A DNA stretch of 21,216 nt from Chara braunii (lineage: Eukaryota; Streptophyta; Charophyceae; Charales; Characeae): positions 135,111 to 156,326 of the forward strand of contig BFEA01000163.1 in the NCBI GenBank assembly GCA_003427395.1, in the 5' to 3' direction. Under the pieces are notes generated by a model. The model was given only the letters and a program-made list of their open reading frames with translations. It was not told the DNA's origin and ran no database searches. Both the position numbers and the translations under genes were made by a program. Positions 1-8,130 of this stretch are shown one piece after another. Numbering within the stretch: the stretch's first letter is position 1; each line of letters begins with the position of its first letter.

Positions 1-90
1 GACAGTCTGTAGAGTTTTCCATCTGGTGTGGGTGAGTGATAGTCTACTTTGATTTTGGTTAAGGTGGATTATCACTTACAGTGTAATCAG

Positions 91-174
91 TGAGGGGATT
101 CTACACACTGTTGAGGGTTCAGCCTCCTAATGAGTCGGTGAAACTCCGACGAAACAGTTTGTCACAACCCCTCG
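91..174 (+). ncRNA. Hammerhead ribozyme, type III fold, decayed core
   Basis: The segment folds as a hammerhead. Stem III pairs 103-111 with 154-162 (one C x T mismatch) and is extended by GAGGGG 92-97 with CCCCTC 168-173. Stem I is GAGG 113-116 with CCTC 123-126 and a 6-base loop. The core box at 127-133 reads CTAATGA where the family has CUGANGA. Stem II is GTCGG 134-138 with CCGAC 146-150 and a 7-base loop, followed by GAA 151-153. Cleavage would fall after T112; the triplet is GUU, an allowed NUH triplet but weaker than the usual GUC. Only G5 of the core (base 129, now A) departs from consensus, and G5 is normally essential, so I expect little or no activity. Type III hammerheads occur in plant retrozymes (non-autonomous LTR elements); no retrozyme body is visible here. 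Confidence 0.72.
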
Positions 175-228
175 TTTGTTGTCCTCTTCTCCCTCTCTGC
201 CTACGGTTTACCGGACAGTTCTATTTGA

Positions 229-230
<2 letters not shown>

Positions 231-261
<31 letters not shown>
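231..261. repeat. (AT)15 microsatellite
   Basis: Fifteen uninterrupted AT dinucleotides lie about 60 bp after the hammerhead fold. They are followed by a small hairpin made of CCCCA and TGGGG near 266-282. Confidence 0.95.
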
Positions 262-263
<2 letters not shown>

Positions 264-378
264 CTCCCCCCATTGGGATGGGGTTCAAGAAAAGTCCCAG
301 AATGAAGGATGCCTAAGAAGGATCTGAAATATGATATAAAATAAATCTTTAAATAATTTGTATTTAAAATTTTGCTAT

Positions 379-421
379 TTATTTTGAATTTAATAAATTT
401 TATTAGTTAAATTCAAAATAA
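379..421. repeat. Perfect 15-bp inverted repeat
   Basis: TTATTTTGAATTTAA at 379-393 is matched exactly by its reverse complement at 407-421, with a 13-base AT-only loop. It could be a small transposon relic or simply an AT-rich cruciform. No coding sequence is associated. Confidence 0.85.
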
Positions 422-745
422 TTTACTCTCTTCTAAATTCCTCGCGCTGGCGTCGTATGTCGGCCTCGCGCAGAGAAGCTCCCAATATTTCCAAGAGTTT
501 GTTCCAAAAAGTTGCGCTCCCTGCGCAGGTCCCCAAACTCACTTAGAATTTTAATTTAGAATTTAAACAATTTTTCTATTTACTTTTCTTTAATTTCACA
601 AAAATCATTTAATTTCTTTAACAAAAATATAGGCCGTTGGCTTCACCGGCGGAGGACTCCGAAATTTTCAACTGATTAAACCATTCAACTTTGGTCTCAG
701 AGTTCGTATGGCAAAGTCGCACGGTTCGGTAGGTAAAAATAAAAT

Positions 746-805
746 AAACCCTAAAGTAATACTTTGTATAATTTTATCCCTAGGGTTTACAATAGCTAGG
801 GTTTA
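746..805. promoter_or_regulatory. Three telomere-like (telo-box) motifs
   Basis: AAACCCTAA occurs at 746-754 and TAGGGTTTA at 781-789 and 797-805, so the first is inverted relative to the other two. The TTTAGGG core is the plant-type telomere unit, and telo-boxes are known promoter elements in plants. No gene is visible downstream, so a regulatory role is only a possibility; a short interstitial telomeric relic is equally likely. Confidence 0.45.
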
Positions 806-1284
806 AGTTCTGCGTGCGACCCCACGCTCACTGTCAACCCTGTTCGACCGTAGAAAATTTATGCATCCAACCTTTGTAGTTCAATCAAAAAACTTATCGG
901 ATTAAAATTTTCAACTTTTGTCTTTTTAGTATTTAAAAAAAAAATGAAAAAAATCAAAATTTGGCGATTTAATTTCAGCTAATAGTTGCTATTGGACTAC
1001 GTACCGATTGCATACGATGTCCGTTTTTTCTGATTGAAGTCTCAAAACGTCAAAAAAAATAAACCGAACAACTTTGCTTTGTGTGAGCAGCCTAAAATCC
1101 CATCCAGTAAATCAATTAAAACAAGAAAATGAAATTTCATAATATTTTTGGAAAAAAAAAAATTGTTATCTTGAATTTTAGTTGTTAGTTTAAGTCGTCG
1201 AGGGTCTCAATATTTTCGTCTCGGCGAGAGGATCAACTTCAATCTTGGGGAGGCTTGCGCAGAAACTCTCGGATCAGGAGTTAT

Positions 1285-1318
1285 CGAAACGCATGGCCAT
1301 AGACCCTTCTGTTTTTTT
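1285..1318 (+). repeat. Truncated extra copy of part of the pseudo-LTR
   Basis: These 34 bases match 1372-1405 of the left pseudo-LTR at about 28 positions, sharing ACGCATGGCC followed by a pyrimidine-rich end. The offset is 87 bp, so a piece of another unit lies immediately upstream of the left repeat. Penelope-like elements commonly insert as partial tandem copies, which would explain it. The similarity does not extend clearly further upstream. Confidence 0.6.
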
Positions 1319-1325
1319 GAATTCC

Positions 1326-1794
1326 CGTAGAACGCGACTACTGGATTGGAATTCACGGGCCTCGGTTCTTTCGGAACGCATGGCCGGGGACCCCTCTGTT
1401 TTTTGTAAACCATTGGGTTTGATGGTGGTTTCGGGTCCTGGGATTTCGCCGGAACCGACGGACCAGATTTCGGGGCCTGATACTTGGGAATTTCGTTTCT
1501 TTGACATTGACGCCAACAATAAATTGATTGCGTCTGACGGTCTGACTCCCTTCGCACCCAGTGTGCGTGGAGTCAGTAGCGGACGGGCATGTGGTGGATC
1601 GACAGGGGGAGGAGTGGGTGATGTCCACACTGGCAATTTGTTGTCACGGACTTTCACGATTGCTGTCACGGGCTACTTGGCTACGGGTGATAAACCTTTC
1701 TATCTTGACTTTGATGAATTGCATGCGGCCTTGTGCTGTCTCGTTGTATTGTGCTCTCGCATAGTACCTCGTGGTTTTTGCTATGTTTAATGCT
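1326..1794 (+). repeat. Left pseudo-LTR of the Penelope-like element
   Basis: The repeat matches 6440-6909 from CGTAGAACGCGACTACTGG to TTTAATGCT, with about 27 substitutions (mostly transitions) and three short indels. It contains open frames in both strands, but none resembles a protein I know and the open stretches are not shared cleanly between the two copies. No hammerhead core (CUGANGA plus GAAA) is present on either strand, in line with what is known of N-terminal-EN Penelope elements. Confidence 0.9.
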
Positions 1795-1930
1795 TTAACC
1801 TGGAGTGGGTGGCGGAAGGAGTTGAGAGGAGATTAAGTGTCATCAAGTGGGATTACGCAGGTTCTGCTTCGAGTTCTCGATTGATACGCCGACATCGGTT
1901 ACGCCGTTACAGCAGGAAACTATGTAGACC

Positions 1931-2194
1931 CCCGTATGAATACGGGTCGTACGTACATTTGTACGGCCGTACGTACGGGCTCATGTGGTCGTACGGGTCG
2001 TACGTACGGAAAAAGAACAACAAAAAAAAAATTCAAAAAAATCTGAAAAAAAAAATGTTATGGAAAAAAATAAACTGAAACACTTTTGCCTCAGGGTCAT
2101 ATTGAAATTCGTTACCAAATTTGAGATTAAAAAAAAAACGTTCTTTTTTTTCTTCGTACGGGGCTGTACATACGACCATACGTACGGCCGTACG
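1931..2194. repeat. GTACG-rich palindromes bracketing an A/T-tract segment
   Basis: CCCGTAT 1931-1937 pairs with ATACGGG 1940-1946. GTACGGCCGTAC 1961-1972 and CGTACGGCCGTACG 2181-2194 are perfect palindromes of the same sequence. Between the two GTACG-rich flanks lie runs of A and T (about 2010-2155). The block sits in the 5' part of the Penelope-like element before its first coding remnant. It could be a small nested insertion with GTACG-rich ends or a low-complexity leader; no clear target duplication is visible. Confidence 0.65.
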
Positions 2195-2248
2195 ATAAAC
2201 CCCCCGCACGTCGTATGGAGTGTTACACAGGCAAGAAAGATGAGCTAG

Positions 2249-3461
2249 TTGAGTGGCTCTGGTGGTGCGGGCGGGTCTAGAGGAAATATTGGCCAACCAC
2301 CAGTATCCTTGAGATTCCATCCTATGCGAGGGAAGACGTGCTACACTTGCGGTGAGGCTGACCACTTCGCCAATGTGTGTGAAAAATATCACGAAGCTAA
2401 GGCTCGGGGAGTAACCTTCGTACCGCCACCTCCACAACCGAGACAAGGGAGGATACTGATCGTACAAGGGGAGCATCCTTGAGGCCTATCAGCGGATAGT
2501 TCGGTTACATACACATAGCGGGTCTAAGCATACCGAACGATTGATGCGCGGATATTTTTTGGAGCTAACTGAAGAGCGTCGTGCTAAGAAAGCACAGGAA
2601 GCTGAAGAGAGGGAAGAAAGGAAGTTGGAAGAAACGCATTTGGAAGCGAGAGGAAGAGACTCGAAAGATTAGAGTGGAAACGATATGAGGATGAGCGGGA
2701 TGCTCGCCTGCTTCGTTTGGTTCGCGTCGAATGGGGGAGTGGTACTGAGGCGGATAAGAAACCAGAGAATAAAAAAGGTGAAAGTGAACGAGAAAGGAGA
2801 AACTGCCGAAGAAGAAAAGGAAAGGCTGAGAAGAGAGATTGCGATGCAAGTGAGTTCTGAGGGTGACGAGGATACCGAATTACTACTTCTTAGAAGGCGT
2901 GCCGTTAGGATCAACATCTACGATAAACGAAGACGGGAACCTGAAGGTAATATTGCAGGCAGCCCACCATCGACGACGCTGAAAAAAGGACAGAGACTGG
3001 GTTTGACAGCAGATGCCAGACGTAGGAGAACGGAACTCGGTTCGGAAGCAAAGATTCAGATCAACGAGATCCGAAACTATGATGCTGGACAAACTGCATC
3101 AGCATCAATTATTCTGAAGCCCGTCGAGAAGTTGTCGTTGAGCCTAAAACACGTGGCTGCTGGATGTGCACCAGGCGATCGTGAGAAGTATGAAGAAGAG
3201 TGTCGAGACTTGTTTGAAGCACTGACGATCGATGAACTGAAGGAAGTGCGTAAGAGTGAGAAGATCAGCTACACCAAACGTGACATTGGGATCAAACGAT
3301 TAGTGGCACGAAGACTGCTGAAAGCATACGATCCGATTAATGTGTCGTTGCCTGAATCACCTCGTGGAGCTCCGGAAGTGCCGAGAGCAGCTAGATCCTT
3401 ACGACCGAAACCAGTGGATGACGAAAGCGACTTTGACGACGAAGATGAGGACTCAGAATGA
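2249..3461 (+). pseudogene. First ORF of the Penelope-like element: zinc knuckle, coiled coil, SAP-like segment
   Basis: The frame opens without an ATG: the codon at 2249, right after a stop, is TTG and is followed by a Gly/Ser-rich stretch, as if an ATG had been lost. A complete CCHC knuckle (C-x2-C-x4-H-x4-C) is encoded at 2339-2380, followed by a Pro-rich segment and a stop at 2480. Beyond that a charged Glu/Arg/Lys-rich coiled coil continues in shifting frames (2560-2840). The last open part runs to 3461: around 3220-3325 it has a SAP-like pattern (LTIDELKEVRK, then KRLVARRLL), and it ends in an acidic Asp/Glu tail. CCHC knuckles and SAP motifs usually bind nucleic acid, so this was probably the nucleoprotein partner of the RT. 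Whether it was a separate ORF or the front of one polyprotein cannot be told from this broken copy. Confidence 0.65.
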
Positions 3462-3473
3462 GGCGTTTGGCGC

Positions 3474-3941
3474 ATGTGGAGAGACATCAGCACGCTCCGA
3501 AGCTTGCGATCGACGAAAGGATGCAATCATGATGAGTATAAGTCGTACGTTCGTTCTTTGTTGATCGAACTCGTGTTGTATGGTGAGATACCGTGGTGCA
3601 AAAATTTTATCGATTACTGGAGAGACGCATGTGATAGGAGTGTCTTAGAACTTGGAACACCCGAAGGTTGCGTATATGCGTTGGTTTAAACAGACCTAAA
3701 TAGGAAGGACTAAACGAAAGTTGAGTTTGAGATGGAAGGAGCATGTGAATGGCGGTTTGAAGGAAAAATGTGAGATTGGGGGCGGAGAAATCTGTACAAG
3801 TGGTTGAAAAAGGTAGGAGTCGAACAATATGTGGTCATACCTCTAATCTTCAGTTCTGATCGTATGGAACTTGAAGCCATCCAGAGGTCGTTGATTCAAA
3901 CGTGGTCACCGTCATTGAATACCAAACTGAAGAAGAAATGA
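3474..3941 (+). pseudogene. GIY-YIG endonuclease domain, broken
   Basis: The pieces of a GIY-YIG nuclease are present in order. GCVYALV (the GIY block) ends at a stop at 3687-3689. IGRT, then an Arg and the WKEHVNG block (YIG, catalytic Arg and His), is in another frame from 3700, with a stop codon where the YIG tyrosine belongs. From 3786 the first frame resumes and carries ELEAIQRSLIQTWSP (the acidic metal-binding Glu) and SLN, ending at 3941. The gap between the first two blocks is short, without the CCHH motif of canonical Penelope nucleases, as in Chlamys elements. The domain would nick target DNA to prime reverse transcription. At least two frameshifts and two stops inactivate it. It precedes the RT, the reverse of the usual order. 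Confidence 0.75.
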
Positions 3942-4256
3942 ACAAAGGGCCGAAGGAGACGCGGAAAGAAGGAGCGCCATCGTGAGAAGAAGAAGAAGGA
4001 CTTTAGTACTCATCAAGGAAAGGAAAGAAGAAGCGAACGGTCGAAGTCACAAATCCTGACACTCAGTTGAAGGATTGAAGGATGAGACCGTATGCATTGT
4101 TAGACTACTTCGTAGTTTAGCCAAGGTTGGCAAGGAAGGGAATGGGAAAGAATATCGGGTAGTTTGTAATGGGGGGACTACCTGGACTGACAATTGACAC
4201 GTTAGACGAGAGTATGTACCGGGAAACGAACAAGACCGCTATGAAAATGCAAGAAG

Positions 4257-4835
4257 ATGTTCGAGCAAGAAGGGAGTGTGAGAATCAGGGATATCGTCGA
4301 AGCATCGCTGACAACTCTGAAACTCAAGCAGGACTTAGTAAAAATGTTCAAGTTTCAATGGAAACGAGCTAAGCTGAAGCGACTGCAGATTAGTGAGTTA
4401 ATACACTATTATGCAGCCGCAAGGATTTTTTCAACGAAGAGGAGTCGATCACAGGCTAAAAAGATGGTTGCAGATGTCATCAAGAGGAATTTCGGAATGC
4501 GTATTCACTGGAGAGTGGTCACTAAGGTGAAGTTCGACAGTCGAATTAAGAAAAGGCAAGTGAGCAGGTTAGTGAAGCAGAAGGTTGGTGGGCTACCTCT
4601 CGACCATGTTGTCGCGAGAATGGTTAAGCAACGTACCCGAGTAGTTTGGACCAGGAGTCCGAACATCGGGGATATCATCCACAATCATCGCCGTTATGTG
4701 GAGAGTGGAGTTGCTAGGTGCAAATGCACTGATTCCTCCATTCTGAAAGAACAGGGACACGTCTATTTCCGTTTGAGCACGTGGGAGGATTGTTCGGAGA
4801 TTGCTAGGAATGCAAAAAATATTCCTAGGGAATGA
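4257..4835 (+). pseudogene. CxC linker domain between nuclease and RT
   Basis: This 192-residue frame starts at an ATG but is most likely an internal part of the element's polyprotein; the same frame continues past a TGA at 4833 into the RT. It is rich in Lys and Arg. It contains IGDIIHNHRRYV followed by CKC (Cys at about residues 155 and 157, codons 4719-4727) and a His at about 168. A short CxC-bearing domain joining N-terminal GIY-YIG to RT is the hallmark of Naiad and Chlamys elements. The C-x-C and nearby His could bind zinc; that is an inference. Between 3941 and 4257 the frame is interrupted by several stops. Confidence 0.7.
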
Positions 4836-4856
4836 AGTGAAGACTGTGGTGGGAGA

Positions 4857-6338
4857 TTGAGAGAGGAGGTGTTAACTTCAATTCAAAAAATTGACTGGTT
4901 GAATGTGGACACTACGAAGATCACAGTTACTGACAAAAAGATTAACAGTTGTGTGGATGGATCAGTTGGTAGGGTGGAGGGTAACTTGAGGTTAGTAATT
5001 GACCCGAAGAAGAAACTCGAAGGTTTCATATGTACACCACTTGACCGGAATCTCGGTGAGACGATGGTTATGTGTGCTGAGGTGTATGCAATGGCGATGA
5101 GCAGTACGTTTATTCGAAATACGGGTTATGAGATAAAAAAGGAGGATGAATGTCAGCTCATTAAGAAGATGGTGGTCGAATATCGAGTAGGTGGTTTCAC
5201 AGAGATTGGTAGTTGGACGAAGGATGGGAAACTTGGGCGAGCTTATGCTCCACCCAAGCACAAAGACACCACGAGGTTTCGACCGATCTGCCCCACCTTT
5301 GATGAGCCAAGCAATAAAGTATGCAAGAATATCTCCCAAGGGTTGAACGGCATACTGTTCAATCTTCCTACTAGCGGTCACTTTAATTTTAAATTAGTGC
5401 ATATGATGACAGCTAAACTAGGCAAGATTAACGGGTCGTTACAGAGTGTGATGGCAACATCCTACGCCATTAATGATATGTTCAGTAGGTTGCCGCACGA
5501 GACGATCCTTCGATCTGTGGAATGGTGCATTTGGTGGTTTGGAACGAAAGGGTATCAAAGAGTTTTCGTGAAAATTTGGGGGAAGGGGAGTAAACTGAGT
5601 AAATGTGCCCAGGTTTAAGGATACAAATTTGTGAGTTTCTCTGTGCTATTGGAGTTCGTGAGATACGATCTGAACAACTATTTTACAGTTGCATCTGGGA
5701 TTAACTTGAGACAGATTGTAGGTATCCCGATGGGGAAGTCATCGAGCCCTCCCCTCGCCTGTCTGATGTGTGCAAAACCTGAATGGGACTTTTTGCTCAC
5801 ATTGGGAAGCCACAGACGATTGGTATCTGGCCTGCGTTTCGTAGACGATGCGTCGATCTTCATTGCATATAAGAAGAACAGTCAGGAGTTGAAATTGCGT
5901 GCGGAAGAGACCCTGCAATTGTATGAGAAGTGCTACGATCCGAACCTGACACTGCAGAGAACCGATGGGGAAAAAACGGAGTGGGAATTTCTTGGATGTC
6001 GGCTGGTGGTAAAAGAAACACCGCCCTTTCCGACGTGCTACTAGACCATGAAAAATGAGAAAGAACTGTTGGAGGGAGATGACTTGACCTTCCAGACCTT
6101 CGAGGATTTTGAATCTTGTACTGTCAAGAAAGAGAAAATGGCAGCAATCGGAAGGTGCATGCACCGGATTCGACAGAATTCCAACTCGATTCCGAGCATG
6201 CTAGCAGCTGTCATTACACTGAGAATGGAACACCGCAGGAGGACGTACCCAGACGAGCTGTTCAGATAGACATTAGGGAATTTCGCGAGAGATAAGGAAC
6301 AGGTTTGGAAGATCATAGTGGAATTGTTAGAACTGTAG
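4857..6338 (+). pseudogene. Penelope-type reverse transcriptase, interrupted by stops
   Basis: One frame runs through the whole region with in-frame stops at 5616, 6042 and 6267 and no obvious frameshift. Visible blocks are LDRNLGETMVMC near 5040 (the DKG/DKN-like block before the fingers), APPKHKDTTRFRPI near 5250 (motif 2), AINDMFSRLPH at 5466 (motif A), GIPMGKSSSPPLA at 5721 (motif B), RFVDDASIF near 5835 (motif C, both Asp kept at 5844-5849) and EFLGC (motif E). Then comes a thumb-like segment with KMAAIGRCMHRI and RRRTYPDELF. In motif A the first position, where the family has the catalytic Asp, is Ala (GCC at 5466), a second sign of inactivity besides the stops. The RT would copy the element's RNA at a nick made by the GIY-YIG nuclease. 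Confidence 0.82.
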
Positions 6339-6439
6339 AATGATAAGTAGATGTTTAATGAGATTACCAGAGTCTACGGGCTAGTTCTAGGACTGAATCT
6401 CACTAGGATTTCTAGTGTATGCGTAGGACCATAGGCTAG

Positions 6440-6909
6440 CGTAGAACGCGACTACTGGATTGAAATTCGTGGGTCTGCGGCGGTTCTTTCGGAACGCATG
6501 GCCGTGAACCCCTCTGTTTTTTGTAAACCATTGGGTTTGATGTGTGGTTTCGGGTCCTGGGATTTCGCCGGAACCGACGGACCAGATTTCGGGGCAACCT
6601 GGGAATTTCGTTTCTTTGACACGGACGCCAACAATAAATTGATTGCGTCTGACGGTCTAACTCCCTTCGCACCCAGTGTGCGTGGAGTCAGTAGCGGACG
6701 GGCATGTGGTGGATCGATAGGGGGAGGAGTGGGTGATGTCCGCACTGGCAATTTGTTGTCGCAGGTTTTCACGATTGCTGTTACGAACTACTTGGCTATG
6801 GACGATAAACCTTTCTATCTTGACTTTGATGAATTGCATACGGCCTTATGCTGTCTCGTTGTATTGTGCTCTCGCATAGTACCTCGTGGTTTTTGCTATG
6901 TTTAATGCT
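6440..6909 (+). repeat. Right pseudo-LTR of the Penelope-like element
   Basis: Second copy of the 470-bp direct repeat. Compared with 1326-1794 it has a 4-base insertion near 6478, a 4-base deletion near 6597 and mostly transition differences. Identity ends abruptly at TTTAATGCT on the right and at CGTAGAACGCG on the left, so the repeat boundaries are well defined. Confidence 0.9.
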
Positions 6910-6936
6910 ATCCTTTAAAAATATATCTAATCAATT

Positions 6937-6952
6937 AAAAAAAAAAAAAAAA
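6937..6952 (+). repeat. A16 run just beyond the Penelope-like element
   Basis: Sixteen A residues lie 28 bp after the right pseudo-LTR. This could be a poly(A)-like remnant or a low-complexity target; N-terminal-EN Penelope elements are known to favour simple repeats as targets. Confidence 0.9.
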
Positions 6953-6975
6953 GGTAATCAACCAATCAACTACCC

Positions 6976-7082
6976 GGCTAATTAGCCTATGCACCCCTGT
7001 TCAATAGGGGAAGGCCGAGGCCTTCGGGATGCAGTCCCCTCCCCGACAACGACGACAAAGTTGTGAGGAAACCGGGGGAGGG
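6976..7082. repeat. Cluster of four consecutive hairpins
   Basis: Within 107 bp there are a perfect palindrome GGCTAATTAGCC (6976-6987); a CCCCT/AGGGG hairpin with a 7-base loop (6994-7010); AAGGCC-GA-GGCCTT (7011-7024); and a long stem CCCTCCCCG (7037-7045) with CGGGGGAGGG (7073-7082, one G bulged) that encloses ACAAC/GTTGT (7046-7050 with 7060-7064). The sequence is more GC-rich than the preceding flank. The CCCCT hairpin recalls a tRNA T-arm but lacks the required C after the loop, so I do not call a tRNA. A SINE or structured RNA gene is possible. Confidence 0.55.
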
Positions 7083-7084
7083 AA

Positions 7085-7685
7085 TCTACTGTCGTTCGCT
7101 GAAGCCAAGGATAACAGTATCTGTCACCCGCTGCTCCCGCTTCCGAGCTCCTCAGAGACTGGCAGGAAGAGGTATCACTTCCACCTGTCTCTCCTCATTC
7201 TGAGTTGGTTTGGATATTTTCTTCAACACATTGAAAAACAACTACTATCAAACAGCAATTAAATAAAACTTGTTCATCCAACATTTCTGAAGTCCGAGTC
7301 CCAGACAAGGTAAGAGTTTTCACTTGCGGCTTTTCAGGTTTGATGGGATAGAACAGTTGACAATCTGAAGCATGCTCATTCTGATAGCTTTTGTTTGAAT
7401 GATGGGGTAATTTTGCGATAAGTGATGGTTAGAAGCATGGTTGCAAAAGCGGGAAGTCGAAACGGGGAATTTAAGGGTGATCGTCCACCTGGATCCAGCC
7501 AGTAATACTTTTTTTTTTTCTCGAACGAATTGACCGTTATGATTGCACTATGCATATCTCCAGTAAATGTGCAGCAAGGGCCCAATTAGTCTTTCCAACT
7601 AGGAACTGAGTCAGGCCTGCTTATGAGCAGCGTAATGCTGATCTGTTAGACCAAGGTACGCAAATGGCATGCCAATATAGAAGTT
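7085..7685. other. No gene seen
   Basis: The stretch holds short unlinked open frames only, with no recognisable protein motif. There is a T10 run at about 7509-7518. I see no repeats or terminal signals that would assign it. Confidence 0.5.
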
Positions 7686-7689
7686 GATA

Positions 7690-7855
7690 GTTGATCTGCC
7701 AATGTGCACATCAATGAGCACTGAATACCTGATGTCAACAACGAAGAGCATATGCTTGATATGTTGATGAAGAGCGAGCACCTAGCCTGGCAATGAACAC
7801 TGGTTACCTGTCTTGTCAATGAGGGGCGCATACCTGATCTGCCACTAAGTCGTAA
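7690..7855. repeat. Degenerate tandem repeat, about 26-33 bp per unit
   Basis: Variants of CCTGATCTGTCAATGA followed by a purine-rich GAGCGCAT-like end recur about six times: near 7694, 7724, 7757, 7787, 7810 and 7833. Units differ in length and have drifted, so the array is an old minisatellite. No coding frame persists across it. Confidence 0.5.
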
Positions 7856-8130
7856 GGCCACGGGAAGCGATCTGGAGCACGGCTATTAATTCGTGTGTAC
7901 CTGACCTTTGCTGTAGATCAGGTACATGATTCTTAATTGCTCGGTCCCCCTTTCCCCCTTATTCTTCCCTTTCTTCCACAGTCAGGCCGCACCACCGATT
8001 CTAGTAGGAGCTTAATTTTGAAGAGATTCAACAATTATGCAAATAGTTGCCAAATACCCTAGCCTTTAGCGAGCTAGTTGGCTAATTATCAAACTCAATC
8101 TTCAGTGCGTTACCGACCCAATCAGTTGTG

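Larger units (their letters stand above)
306..1240. other. AT-rich stretch without a recognisable gene
   Basis: No long reading frame is present. The stretch is AT-rich with a few GC-rich islands (about 440-540 and 632-660). It contains a perfect 15-bp inverted repeat (379-393 with 407-421) and three plant-telomere-like motifs (746-805), listed separately. I see no terminal repeats or coding remnants that would assign it to a known element. Confidence 0.6.
1326..6909 (+). mobile_element. Penelope-like retroelement, N-terminal GIY-YIG (Chlamys-like), dead copy
   Basis: Two direct repeats of about 470 bp (1326-1794 and 6440-6909) bound a body whose remnants read, in order, CCHC zinc knuckle, coiled coil, SAP-like segment, GIY-YIG endonuclease, CxC linker and Penelope-type reverse transcriptase. 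Canonical Penelope elements carry GIY-YIG after the RT; the permuted order linked by a CxC motif defines the Naiad and Chlamys clades. Chlamys ENs also lack the CCHH motif, and only about eight residues separate the GCVYALV and IGRT blocks here, leaving no room for it. Direct repeats are the pseudo-LTRs typical of the group. At least four in-frame stops in the CxC-RT part and frameshifts in the front half show that the copy is inactive. The repeats are about 94 percent identical by eye. An A16 run lies 28 bp beyond the right end. Confidence 0.85.

Noticed and set aside
151-163. Alternative type I hammerhead reading with ACA-GTT-TGT as stem III and GTC as cleavage site
   Set aside because: Bases before the core do not pair with those after GTC, so there is no stem I; the type III fold pairs far better.
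90-305. 71-residue open frame over the hammerhead
   Set aside because: It starts with GTG, ends in translated AT repeats, and the RNA fold explains the sequence better.
1245-1790. 181-residue frame in the left pseudo-LTR (and 135 residues in the right copy)
   Set aside because: No recognisable motif, different start regions in the two copies, and indels between copies shift the frame; most likely chance openness of a non-coding repeat.
2600-2640. CTGAAGA followed by GAAAC, hammerhead-like
   Set aside because: The bases between do not form stem II and the segment is the purine-rich coiled-coil coding remnant.
1326-6909. Hammerhead motifs in the pseudo-LTRs
   Set aside because: I found no CUGANGA box with a matching GAAA on either strand in or near the repeats.
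1326-6909. Reading the 470-bp direct repeats as true LTRs of a Ty1 or Ty3 element
   Set aside because: No TG start or CA end, no primer site or polypurine tract, and the RT is of Penelope type.
6991-7012. tRNA T-arm-like hairpin with 7-base loop
   Set aside because: Lacks the invariant C after the loop and no matching acceptor, D or anticodon arms are visible.
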